Assembly (NCBI RefSeq): GCF_019393635.1 | Contig: NC_057866.1 | Span: forward strand, 248,001 to 312,000 | DNA: 64,000 nucleotides | Reading direction: 5' to 3' | From: Dromiciops gliroides | Taxonomy: Eukaryota; Chordata; Mammalia; Microbiotheria; Microbiotheriidae | Shown: one piece after another, positions 24,101 to 34,213 of the stretch | How positions within the stretch are numbered: position 1 is the first letter of the stretch | Layout of the letters: every line of letters starts with the position of its first letter | Notes under the pieces: generated by a model | Seen by the model: the letters and a program-made list of their open reading frames with translations, nothing else | The model's database searches: none | What the model was told of the DNA's origin: nothing | Position numbers and translations under genes: made by a program

Positions 24101-24562
24101 TCAAGGGGCTCGGGGTAGGGTTTCCTGTAGAAGATGAGCCTTGGGGGCAGCTTAGGTGGCTCAGAGGTCCTGGAGTCAGAAGGACCTGAGTTCAAATTCG
24201 GCCTCAGACACTCCTATGTGACCCCTTGGCAAGTCACTTAAACCCATTGCCTCCCGAAGGGGGGTGGCGGGCGGGGTTTGTATGGAACTTGCCGGAAGCA
24301 ATGAACTGCAGATGAGGGAGAGAATCCCAGCCGTGGAGGACAGGAGGAAGGGCACAGCCCCCCTTCCCTCACTGCTTCTTTGCCCTTGCCCTCTTCTCCC
24401 CCTCCTCCCAGGGGTCCTTCAGGCCGGCCTGGATGGTAGACGCGACTTCGGCTCAGAAACTTCTACCATCACTACCACTCCAAGCGGGGCATGTGGGATG
24501 CACAGGAGCAAGAGGAGTCCCCGAGACTGACTCTCCTCCTATGCTTTGGAGTCTGTCCTTGA
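11968..24562 (+). CDS. B4GALNT4: B4GALNT4, beta-1,4-N-acetylgalactosaminyltransferase 4 (20 coding exons, frame broken by small indels)
   Basis: The family's known role is to transfer GalNAc to GlcNAc to make LacdiNAc on glycans, as a Golgi type II membrane enzyme. Exons: 11968-12125, 16578-16693, 16790-16882, 16988-17085, 17538-17628, 17765-17865, 18784-18851, 19132-19210, 19328-19393, 19511-19648, 19745-19852, 19942-20042, 20192-20280, 20360-21319, 22546-22899, 23035-23189, 23314-23386, 23496-23650, 23804-23931, 24412 to 24530 or 24562. All introns are GT-AG. Exon 1 gives [13 protein letters not shown], then a leucine-rich anchor. Exons 4-9 carry the PA14-like domain ([33 protein letters not shown]). 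Exon 14 encodes a long acidic/proline-rich linker. Exons 14-20 form the chondroitin-GalNAc-transferase-type catalytic domain ([29 protein letters not shown]). About 1,085 codons, against roughly 1,040 in human. About 16 single-base indels interrupt the frame (see findings). The stop is uncertain: two frames end at 24530 or 24562. Confidence 0.93.
13432..13599 (+). mobile_element. Marsupial MIR-like SINE in B4GALNT4 intron 1
   Basis: A full SINE with a long A-tail, flanked by the target-site duplication AAAGTTTCTG at 13423-13432 and 13600-13609. The clean tail suggests a fairly young insertion. Confidence 0.9.
14530..14720 (+). repeat. Ancient dispersed repeat-like segment
   Basis: The text GGAGGATGGATTGGAGGGG, then GAGACCAATTCAGAGGCTAT and GCGGTAGTCCAGGTGAGAG resembles a recurrent mammalian interspersed repeat whose family I cannot assign. 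A related segment may lie at 47380-48560. Confidence 0.35.
21320..22545. other. B4GALNT4 intron 14 (1.2 kb)
   Basis: No exon seen. About 21828-21865 is a short L2/MIR-like tail fragment. CpG content rises over the last 100 bp into the next exon. Confidence 0.5.
22440..23470. promoter_or_regulatory. Intragenic CpG-rich island over B4GALNT4 exons 15-18
   Basis: Dense CpG spans both exons and the introns between them, although this is the 3' part of the gene. It may reflect a high-GC coding region or an orphan CpG island. No promoter motif was identified. Confidence 0.5.
24145..24262 (+). mobile_element. Degenerate MIR-like SINE in the last B4GALNT4 intron
   Basis: A shortened, mutated copy: GGGGGCAGCTTAGGTGGCTC, then CCTGAGTTCAAATTCGGCC and GGCAAGTCACTTAAACCC. 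It is inside the intron between exons 19 and 20. Confidence 0.8.
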
Positions 24563-25173
24563 GGGTCCACCCACCCTCTCCAGCCTGGGCCATGGGGATG
24601 CAGCGAGCAGGGGCTTGGCTCCACCTTCAGGGAACCTCCTCTCAGAGGGGAGGGGACTCTGGGAGAGCTGAAGAGGGACAAGCCCTGTCCCCTCTACCCC
24701 TACTGCCCTAAGGAGTCACCTCTTTTGAACCAAGAGGTCCAGGAACTTCTGAAAGAAGTGCCCCACCCCCACCCCCATTGGAGAAGCAGATACAGCCTTA
24801 GCCCTCGAGGGAAAGAGGCCAGCATCCTGGCTTTGGGGGGGTCAGCCACATGACTGCAGAGTCTGAGAGAGGAGAGGGCCCCAGGGAGCCCCCTTCCTGG
24901 TGGCCTGGGCAGGCTCTGCAGAGAGACTGAAATCAAGGCAGAAGGTGGAAGGGAGAAAGAGACAGCCCCCCCCCTTCCCTCTAGCACCCAGCCTATTACT
25001 ATGGTGGGGCCAGGGCCCCCAGAGCACTTGGGGAGCAGGTAGCCATTCCCAAGAACCTGATCCTGGGGCAAGTGACCAGGGCCCACACTGTGCAAGATGA
25101 TTTCTGTGATATTGTGTCCTAGAGATGAAGCTTTTCATGATTCCTAACCGTTCTGTCTGAGTTTTTTATTCTG

Positions 25174-25179
25174 AATAAA
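25174..25179 (+). terminator. Poly(A) signal of B4GALNT4
   Basis: AATAAA followed within about 25 bp by a T-rich stretch, about 0.6 kb downstream of the stop codon. No better signal lies between. Confidence 0.7.
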
Positions 25180-25199
25180 ATTAAATGTTTCATTTTTTT

Positions 25200-26050
25200 T
25201 CCTGACTTGTCCACTCTGCCTGGATCATTTGTGGAAGGTCTAACTGAGGCCGGCAAATGCAGAGCCAGATGCCCCAGCCTGTGTTGGGGTGCCCTGAACA
25301 AGAGGGACGCCAGTTCTCACATTCTGGTCTTGGTCCTGACCTCCAGAAACTTTCTCCCTGCTCCAAGAGACACCCTTCCTTCCCTCTCCCCGATTCTGGT
25401 TCCCCTGAGATGATGGATGCAGGCTTTCAGAACAGCCTGGACCAGCCTGAAGGGAAACAGAGGCCCTGGTGAGCAGGGCTGGTAGGCATCAGTTTAGGGG
25501 TGCCAAGCCTCCCTTTCTATTCCTGGCTGTGCCCTATTCAAGAGACCCTGGTCCAAGATGGCTCCACTGGCTCTGCTGCCCAAGATTCCTCCTGTGGGCT
25601 TCAGGACAACCTGCATTGATCCACTTGGAAGAGTCACTGACTCCTGCCCCAGTCTGTCTGTCTCTGTCCAGGTCAGTTGCCAGAGGCTTTCACTACCCAG
25701 TTGTCCAGTTTGGTTCTATTCCTCTGCCTGGTTCTGAGTTGGTATCTGGGCTCAGCTTCTTCATAGCAAGACTCAACTTTGTGTGGAGTCTCTCTTTCAA
25801 AATAACGCCTTCCATTCACCAGAAATAACAGGCATTGACAGAGCTTCTGATATTCGTTGTCTCTGGCCACCCATAATGTGCATTGGTGAACTGGGTTGCT
25901 GGGGGATGACTACCCCCTAGTTCATGGTATTCTATGGATACACACTTCTAAAACCCATAACTCATGAAACCCCACCAATATGTTTACTTTTCACTAGTCA
26001 GCCAGAAGATGCAATTAGCTCAAAGAAAAGGCATTTCATGAAATGATGTA
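25200..26050. other. Unassigned intergenic sequence
   Basis: Directly downstream of the B4GALNT4 poly(A) site. No gene or recognisable repeat seen. Confidence 0.4.
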
Positions 26051-26064
26051 TTAATAATAATGCC

Positions 26065-26227
26065 AGGGGCAGCTAGGTGGTGCAGTGGATAAAGCACCGG
26101 CCCTGGATTCAGGAGTACCTGAGTTCAAATCCGGCCTCAGACACTTGACACTTAACTAGCTGTGTGACCCTGGGCAAATCACTTACTGGTCATTGCCCTG
26201 CCCCCAAATAATAACAACAACAACAAC
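26065..26227 (+). mobile_element. Marsupial MIR-like SINE
   Basis: A full SINE with an (AAC)n-type tail and the target-site duplication AATAATGCCA at 26055-26064 and 26228-26237. Confidence 0.9.
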
Positions 26228-26599
26228 AATAATGCCAATGAAAATTGTAAAGGGGACAATAATAGATTTGTAAAGTGTCCTAACAGAACCCCAATACAAA
26301 ACACACAGCAGAGACATCAAACACAGCCCTCAGCCACGTTCTCCAGAACCAGATTAATTGGGGGGAGGGGAGAATTAAGTGCAATTTGGAAAATTTTACA
26401 ATATAAAAATTTAATAAAATATAAATAACATTACGTTTTAACACTAGGTTTAAAACTAGGTTTTAAAACTAGGTTAATACGAAGTCTGTAGGGATCCTTC
26501 TGTACGAAGTTTCTATCTGAGCTTGACATTACTGAAGTACAGGACCCCTCACCCTGACAGTGGTAGGAACATGAACACTTCCTGGCCAGAAAGGAAGAA

Positions 26600-26705
26600 G
26601 AGGTTTGATCAAATGAGATAATATTTGTAAAGCACTTAGTGCCATTCCTGGCACATGGTAGGTGCTATAGAAATGCTGGATATTATCATTATCATGGCTG
26701 ATAGG
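26600..26705 (+). repeat. MIR 3' part
   Basis: GATCAAATGAGATAATATTT, then AAAGCACTTAGTGCC and GGCACATGGTAGGTGCTATA is typical of MIR 3' ends. Confidence 0.65.
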
Positions 26706-26711
26706 GATTCT

Positions 26712-27170
26712 TTTTTCCCCAGACCTTAATTTCTTCCCCAATTACATGTAGTTTTTTCAACATTCACTTTTGTAAGATTTTGAGTTCCAGATGGTTTCCC
26801 TCCCCCCTCCCCAAGCCAGCAATCATGTTAAACAAATTTCCACATTAGTCATGTTGTAAGAGAAGAACAAGAACAAAAGGAAAAAACACACAAAAAAGAA
26901 GCAACAGCAACAACAAAAATGGAAATCATCTGCTGTCTGCTTCCATCTGCATTCAGACTCCATAGTTCTTTCTCTGGATGTGGAGAGCAGTTTCCATCTT
27001 GAGTCTTGGAATTGTCTTGGATCATTGTATTGCTGAGAAGAGCTAAGTCTATCACAGTAGATCATCACACGATGTTGTTGACATTGTGTACAATGTTTTC
27101 TTGGTTCTCATTTCACTCAGTATCAGTTCATGTAAGTCTTTCCACATTTTTTGATAAGTATTCTTAAAAC
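26712..27170 (-). mobile_element. L1 3' end, antisense
   Basis: Reverse complement of the marsupial L1 3'UTR and ORF2 terminus (CAATTACATGTAGTTTTTTC, then TCTGCTTCCATCTGCATTC, then GATCATTGTATTGCTGAGAA). Truncated and diverged. Confidence 0.85.
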
Positions 27171-28079
27171 ATGTAGTTAAAAGGCCAAAAATCTACAGAA
27201 ATTCTTTGGGAACAAGGAGACCACTTTACCGAATAATCGTCATGATCCATACTATTGAGTTTGCCAAATGTAATGGAAAGTGGCTTACATCCTGAGGGAG
27301 CCTATGAAGCAGCCTCAGTCCAAGAGTGGAGTCCAAGGGTCCTCTATGAGTGACACATACAAGAACTCAGCCAACAAAAGTGTGCAGCCAATGGCTATCA
27401 TGCTAAACACTCGGTGATCAATGAAAATCACTCAGGAAAAAAAGAAAAGAAAAAGATCATTCAGGAAATGGTAGAGACCTACCAGCCCATCATGGCAGGC
27501 TGTCCAAAATGCCAGCCTGTGACTGATTCTGTGATTTATTCATGGCGGGGGGGGGGGGGTGGGGGGTGGGGCCTGCCAGTGAGGCTTATTCTTCTCCCCG
27601 ACAGGTCTGTGCTTTCTCTACAACTTACATCCTGGGAAGTTACCTACCACACCCAAAGGCAAGTTGGCCAGGAACACACAGCCAATTTGTGTCAGTAGAA
27701 GGAGCACTTAAACCCAGGTCTTTCTAGTCTTCAGACCAGCTCTTTCTTCATCGAGTCTGGCTGCTTAGCAAGGTGGGAGTCTATTGCTGGAATCATACAT
27801 CTGTTATCCATCTTCCTTTACCCTATCCCTCTTCAAAAGAGATTTGCTTCTGCTCCAAAAGGAAATCAAACCCCAGTTAATGGATAACTTATGCTAGGTT
27901 CTCTTACCCACAGAAATCAGGACCCATAATGGGACCTAATGGGTCAGGTTAAATAACAATAAAGGAAATGACAAGGATATAGAAATTCTAATGAAAAATG
28001 GAGATATTTTTAAACTAACCATGGGAATCAGAAAGAGACATGCGCAGAAAAGGCCAAATTTGTCTCCAGATTCACCTTA
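27171..28079. other. Unassigned intergenic sequence
   Basis: No gene seen. A G-homopolymer and G-rich stretch lies at about 27546-27569. The part near 27820-28079 may belong to the adjacent LTR-type fossil. Confidence 0.4.
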
Positions 28080-29306
28080 TGATGTGTAAACCCCCCACAA
28101 CACACCTCCACTGAAAAAGGCACCCATCTCAGGGGTTGGCTTAGGACCCCAGGAACTCCAAATTAGGATAATGAGAAGGACAGGCCCTCCCCTGTACCTC
28201 CCCCAGGTGGAGATTATTATAATGAGACTGATAATCAATTTATCCATACTATAAATATGACTATCTTTTATTTCTCTATTTGAGAGATACCTTTCCACTA
28301 TTCTGGTTCTCTCCCTGTGGTCACTGAAAATATATTTTTAACTAGTTTACTGGGGTCTAATTTAAATGGGGGGGCCTAATCTGGAGACTTTTGACTGGCT
28401 GGCTATCTTACTGCTATTAATTTAATATGGGCCATTTTAAAATTTTCTCCACACTGCTCCACTCCCAAATTAATAAGCAAACAATTAAGAAGCCTCTTAA
28501 TTAAATAATCAAAGCAGAATTTATTTATAAAAATCCATGTAAATGATAAGGGTTAATAAATGCAAATTATACAACCTGCCTGCTTTTAATATAATAAGGG
28601 CTTTTGCCACCTCTCACCTCCAGCTTTCTCCAACTTTCACTTTTTCTCCTTCACTCCAGCTTCCCCACTTCTCAGCTGCTTTCTTCTAATTCTAAGCTCC
28701 TTTCACTTTATTGACCCCCCCCAAAGCCCCTTAATGTCCTCACCTCTGTTGTCAACCCCCTGGTGTCTCTAGCCTAACCCTAATTTCTCTGTATCGTAGC
28801 CCTTTCTCGCTTTCTCCAACCTCCTGTATTGTCTGCCCCTTCTGTTCTCTTAATCTTCCAGCCTCTCCCAACCTCCGTATGTCTGCCTCCCCCTCAGCGT
28901 CTCTAGTGTCCCTTTTTATTCTCTCTCTCTCTCAGGTGAAATCTGGGGCTGGCTGCCCCCAGGGCCAGGCCAAGCCGGTGCTCCCCTGGCCGAGCTGGGT
29001 GGGGTGGGTGAAGCAAATCCCACCATCTCTGAGGGTTCTTGTGAGCCTCTCCGCTGTGCGCATGGGCAGCCTTGTGGCCTGGGGTTTTTCGTCTGCACGG
29101 CTTAGCCCGCCTCAGAGGCCCCCCCCACCATCCCCACAGCTGAAGTGGAGAGGGAGGGGAAGCTCCGTTTGTGGAGCCTGAGGCTAATTTCAACGCCCAC
29201 ATCACCCACAGTATTGCAATAAAATTTGGGAAACTGAGTCACTGAGTCTTGTAATTCTTTTGGGATGACTCACGATCAGTTTGACCCTAAATTTCATCCC
29301 ACATCA
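28080..29306 (+). mobile_element. Candidate fossil retroviral LTR
   Basis: The segment starts TGATGTG and ends CACATCA, a perfect 7-bp inverted repeat with TG...CA ends. It has an AATAAA signal at 29218-29223, about 85 bp from its right end, as expected for R-U5. At about 1.2 kb it would be a long LTR. No clear flanking target duplication was found, so the left boundary is tentative. No coding part is visible. The family is not assigned. Confidence 0.4.
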
Positions 29307-29399
29307 GTATGATTTAAGGAGGATTAGGTTCTTTACTTGCCTGGCCTGTTCCCTGGTCCGTAGATGACCCCAGACCAACTTGCTAATCAACCAGCTTTG

Positions 29400-29893
29400 T
29401 GTGTTGTGGTTGTCAGCTCCGAGGAGTCTTTGCCCCTCCCCCACCCAGGCCACTGCTGCTCAAGCCTACCTCCTGGTTCCCAGCAGGGGTGAAAAACCCA
29501 AGTTTTGCATCAGCACCAACATAGACCCCTGTAGTCTCCCCCCTGCCCAGGGTTCAGCCCTCTCACCAGACTGTGAGCTTAGTTCCAGACAACACTGGTG
29601 CTTCAGCTGATTCAGAGGCTCTGGGGGTCTCCTTCTCTGGTGAGGCCTTCCTGGGACTGGATCTGTGTCAGGGTGACTGTGGGGTTGGGCTCCACTCCTA
29701 TCTCAGCACAGCAGCTCCCTCCTTCTGATCCTCCAAGCCGTTCTTGGTTAGAAGATGATTTCACCACACTCTTCTGTGGGTTTTGCTGCTCCGGGCATTG
29801 TCCTATGGCATTATTTGGATTTTTTTTGGAGCAATTGTGTCATCAGTTCAAGAGTTCACTGCCTTTCTTCCGCCATCTTGGCTCCACCCCAAA
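29400..29893 (-). mobile_element. L1 5'UTR fragment, antisense
   Basis: It ends with CCGCCATCTTGGCTCCACCC, the reverse complement of the L1 5' start (compare the plus-strand copy at 3890), preceded by GC-rich L1 5'UTR-like text. Only the 5' end of the element is present. Confidence 0.75.
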
Positions 29894-30549
29894 AGTCTGG
29901 AATCATACATCTGAATCTTGCTGTCTTTTGTGGACTCCCTGAGGACAGTCCTGAAACTATAAATATAGACCCCAAAACATCTTGGAGAATTCAATCAATA
30001 AACTACACCTTGACCAGGTCTTTCTCAGAGACTGGAGCATTCCCCAAAATTGCCTGGACACAGCAATGATCTATGGAACCTAAGAGCAATGTTTTCACAT
30101 ATGTTGCCATAGCCAGTATTCATAGTGCCTAAACTCCATGGGAGGAAGTCCAGAGTTCCCAGGAGGTCACCTCTCCATGGGGACAGTTCAGGCCATCCTC
30201 CTGGCAGTCCTGTGTGCACTGGAGTCATTGCAAGAAAGTTTGCAGAGAGTATGTAATGGATGATCTTCCACCCCAGTTCTTATATTAAATGACAAAAAAG
30301 TCATTATTGAGCCCCTGTGGGACCCAATTCAGTATAAAAGTATCATAACAGGACAACAACTTGTCCTGGGGCCATTTCTATCTGAACCCCATAAATTGAA
30401 GTAGAATGAGATACCGATGATAGCAATAATGATCATCAACCTTTATTTGGTTTTGCCAAGAATAATTTTTGCTAAGAATTGATTGAATGTTTGCTATTGG
30501 GCCAGGCATCATGCAAACACTGGGGAGCCCTGCTCTCAAGGAATTGCCA
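29894..30549. other. Unassigned intergenic sequence
   Basis: No gene or repeat family recognised. Confidence 0.4.
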
Positions 30550-30776
30550 ACCTTTATTTTAGTCATTGCCAACTCTTGGTGACCCCACTTGGGATTTTCT
30601 TGACAAAGATACTGGAGGGGTTTGCCTCTTCCTTCTCCAGATCATTTTACAGATGAGGAAATTGAGGTAAACTGGGTGAAGTGACAGCTAGTGAATGTCT
30701 GAGGCCAGATTTGAATCCAGGTTTTCCTGACTCCAGGCCTTGCACTCTATCCACTGTACTACCTAGCTGCCCTACT
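30550..30776 (-). mobile_element. Second MIR-related SINE type, antisense
   Basis: It contains TTGGTGACCCCACTTGGG, TTGCCTCTTCCTTCTCCAG and CATTTTACAGATGAGGAAAT, and ends in the CTACCTAGCTGCC head complement. It differs from the abundant SINE in its longer 3' body. Confidence 0.7.
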
Positions 30777-30817
30777 ATTAACATTATCTATTTATGTTGT
30801 TAAATATTTCCCAATTA

Positions 30818-31726
30818 GGAACACTAATGCATTGTTGGTGGAGTTGTGAACTTATCCAACCATTCTGGAAAGCAGTTTGGAACCATGCCCAAAAGGATAT
30901 AAAACTGCATACAAAAAAAAAACCCAAAACGCTGCATACCCTTTGACCCAGCAATACCACTACTAGCTCTATCCGAAAGAGATCATGAAAAGGACCCACA
31001 TGTACCAAATACATTAGAGGGGGCAGCTGGGTGGTGCAGTGGATAGAGCACCAGCCGGAGTCAGGAGGACCTGAGTTCAAATCCAAATTCAAACATTTGA
31101 CACTTACTAGCTGTGTGACCCTGGGCAAGTCACTTAACCCTCATTGCCCCACCCCCCAAAATACTTACAGCGGCTCTTTTTATGGTGGCAAAGAACTGGA
31201 AATTGAGGGGATGCCCATCCACTGGGGAACGACTGAACAAGTTGTGGTATATGAATGTAATGGAATGCTATTGTGCTGTAAGAAATGATGAGCAGGTAGA
31301 TTTCAGAAAACCTGGAGAGACTTAAAGGGACTGATGCTGAGTGAAGTGAACAGAGCCAGGAGAACATTGTACACAGTGACAGCAACATTGTGTGATGATC
31401 GACTATGATAGACTTAGCTCTTCTCAGCAGTGCAATGATCCAAGACAATTCCAAAAGACTCATGATGGAAAATGCTCTCCAAATCCAGAGAAAGACCTAT
31501 GGAGTCTGAATGCAGATGGAAGCAGACATTTTCATTTTTTGGGTTTGTCTTTTTGTTTTGGTTTGGTTTTGCTTCTTCTTTCTTTGGGGTTTTCCCTTTT
31601 GTGCTTGCTGTCTTGGGGAGGGGGGAGGGAAGGGAGGGAGGGAGAAAAATTTGAAACCCTAAATCTTACCAAAATGAATTTTGAAAACTATCTTCACATG
31701 TAACTGGGGGGAAAATAACTTTTTAA
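30818..31726 (+). mobile_element. L1 3' end with nested SINE
   Basis: Distal ORF2 (the GCATTGTTGGTGGAGTTGTG box) and 3'UTR on the plus strand, ending near ACATGTAACTGGGGGG. A SINE at 31018-31160 interrupts it. Inactive. Confidence 0.85.
31018..31160 (+). mobile_element. Marsupial MIR-like SINE inside L1
   Basis: GGGGCAGCTGGGTGGTGCAG head and CACTTACTAGCTGTGTGACC core. It is inserted into the L1 ORF2 text, which resumes directly afterwards with CAGCGGCTCTTTTTATGGTG. Confidence 0.9.
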
Positions 31727-31870
31727 ATTTTTTTTTTGGATGAGGTAATTGGGGTTAAGTGACTTGCCTAGGGTCACACAGCTAGTGTTAAATGTCTGAG
31801 GCCAGATTTTAACTCAGGTCCTCCTGGCTCCCAGTCCGGTGCTCTATCCACTGCGCCACTTAGCTGCCCC
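31727..31870 (-). mobile_element. Marsupial MIR-like SINE
   Basis: Antisense copy, T-run first and the CACTTAGCTGCCCC head complement last, joined to the end of the preceding L1. Confidence 0.9.
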
Positions 31871-32212
31871 AACTTTTTTTAATTTAAAAAATCTTTCCCA
31901 ATTACATTTAAATTGGGTTCCTGTGAATGTGGCCATGTGTTCAACACCTCAGTTCTAGCCTGTCAAGATCTTTTTGGTTGACACCTTGGTCAGCCAAGGT
32001 GTTGAGTGAAATTCAATAAAGGCAGGTGACTAAATGAAATTGAGCCTGAAGAGCACTTGGACAACATTAAAAATGACATAAATGTGAGCTCTTAAGATTA
32101 TGACACTCTTAAGCACTCCCAACCCCGGTCCCACACCTCACACATGAGTTATCCACCAGGTGGCGCTCCATTCGAGTCACCAAATCCTAGTGGAGTCAGT
32201 CTTTAGCGCTAA
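31871..32212. other. Unassigned spacer carrying a CTCF-like motif
   Basis: Not recognisably repetitive. It holds the motif described next. Confidence 0.4.
32153..32167 (+). promoter_or_regulatory. CTCF-like binding motif (forward)
   Basis: CCACCAGGTGGCGCT matches the known CTCF core CCASYAGRKGGCRS closely. It lies in non-repeat DNA between B4GALNT4 and PKP3. Binding is inferred from the motif only. Confidence 0.5.
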
Positions 32213-33175
32213 GCTTTTTTTTTTTAAGTAATAAACATTTTTATCTATAATTTTGAGTTCCAATTTTTATCCCCCCCCTACCCTCCCTCCCCTTGTCCCT
32301 CCCTGAGGCAGTAAGCAATCATATATAGGTTATACAGTATGATTATGTAAAACATTACCATATTAGTTATTAGTCATTTTGTATAAGAAAACTTGAATAA
32401 AAGAAAAAATGAAAGAAAGTGAAAAATAGCATGCTTCAGCCTGTGTTCAATCAATATCAGTGCTTTTTTTGGAGGTGGATGGTATGCTGCATCATTAGCC
32501 CTTTGGGATTATCTTGGATCATTGTATTGTTGAGAATAATTAAGTCTTTCACAGTTCTTCATCAAACAATATTGCTGTCTCTGTGCATAATGTTCTCTTG
32601 GTTCTGCTCTCTTCACTATATATCAGTTCATAGAAGTCTTTCAAGGCCTTTCTGAAATTATCCTGCTTGTTCTGCACAATAATATTCCATCACCATCATA
32701 TACCACAGTTTATTTAGTCATTCCCCAGTTGATGGGCAATCCTTTGATGTCCAATTCTTAGCCACCACAAAATAAATATTTTGTGCTGTAAATATTTTTG
32801 TACAAACAGGTCTTTTTCTCTTTTTGGGATGTCTTTGGGAATAAACCTAGCAGTGGTATTCCTGGGTCAAAAGGTATGCACATTTCCAAATTGCTCTCCA
32901 GAATGGTTGGATCTTTTCACAACTCCACCAACAGTGGATTAGCATCCCACCTTGCCCATATCCCCTACAACATCCAATATTTTCCATTTTTGTAACATTT
33001 GTCACTCTGATAGGTGTGAGGTGATAACTTAGAGTTGTTTTAATTTGCATTTCTCTGATCAATAGTGATCTAGAGCATTTTTTCATGTGACAATAGATAG
33101 CTTTGATTTCTTTGTCTGTAAACTTCCTGTTCATATCTTTTGTCTATTTATCAATTGGGGAATGGCTTGTATTTT
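32213..33175 (-). mobile_element. L1 3' half fragment, antisense
   Basis: Reverse complement of the L1 3'UTR and distal ORF2, starting with a T-run (A-tail complement) and ending in the ORF2 region equivalent to 780-850 of this window. Confidence 0.85.
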
Positions 33176-34034
33176 TTTAATAAAAGTGTTTTATTATTTT
33201 CCAGTTACATATAAAGATAGTTTTCAACATTTGTTTTATAGGATTTTTAATTCCAAATTTTTCTCCCACCCTCCCTTTCCTCCCTCCTCCCCAAGATGGA
33301 AAGCAATCTGATACAGGTTATATATGTGCAATCACATTAAACATATTTCTGGGGGCAGCTAGGTGGGGCAGTAGATAAAGCACCAGCCTTGGATTCAGGA
33401 GGATCTGAGTTCAAATCTGGACACAGACACTTAACACTTACTAGCTGTGTGACCCTGAGCAAGTCACTTAACCCCAATTGCCTCACCAAAACAAAACAAA
33501 ACATATTTCTGCATTAGTCACCTTGGGAAAGAAGAATCAGAGCACAAGGGAAGACCTCAAAAAAGAAGGGGAAAAAACAGCCCAAAAGTAGAAACAGTAT
33601 GATTCAATCTGTATTCATAATCCACAGTTCTTTTTTCTGGATGTTGAGATGTTGCACTACTGAGAAGAGCCAAGTCTCTCTCCATTGTTCATGACACAAT
33701 GTTGCTGTTACTGTGTACAATATTCTCCTGGTTCTGCTCCTCTCGGTCAGCATCAGTTCATGTAAGTCCTTCCGGGTTTCTCTGAACTCCTCCTGCTCAT
33801 CATTTCTTACAGCACAATAGTATTCCATTACATTCATATACCGCAACTTGTTTAGCTATTCCCCAATTGATGTGCATTCCCTCGATCTCCAATTCTTTGC
33901 CACCACAAAGAGAGCTTCTAGAAATATTTTCGTACACATGGGTCCTTTTCCCTCTTTTATGATCTCTTTGGGATATAGACCTAGCAGTGGTACCACTGGG
34001 TCAAAGGGTATGAACAATGACTTGTATTTTTATA
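33176..34034 (-). mobile_element. Second antisense L1 3' end
   Basis: It starts again with a T-rich A-tail complement and repeats the 3'UTR-to-ORF2 order of the previous copy, so it is a separate insertion. It is split by a plus-strand SINE. Confidence 0.8.
33351..33498 (+). mobile_element. Marsupial MIR-like SINE in L1
   Basis: A complete SINE with an AAAAC-type tail and a perfect target-site duplication AAACATATTTCT at 33339-33350 and 33499-33510. Confidence 0.92.
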
Positions 34035-34043
34035 AGCACTAAG

Positions 34044-34204
34044 GTTCTTTTGTTTTGTTTTGTTTTGTTTTGCGGGGCAATGGGGGTTAAGTGACTTTCC
34101 CAGGGTCACACAGCTAGTGTCAAGTGTCTGAGACTGGATTTGAACTCAGGTACACCTGAATCCAGGGCTGGTGCTTTATCCACTGTGCCACCTAGCTGCC
34201 CCCC
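34044..34204 (-). mobile_element. Marsupial MIR-like SINE
   Basis: Antisense SINE with a (TTTTG)n tail complement and the target-site duplication AGCACTAAG at 34035-34043 and 34205-34213. Confidence 0.92.
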
Positions 34205-34213
34205 AGCACTAAG

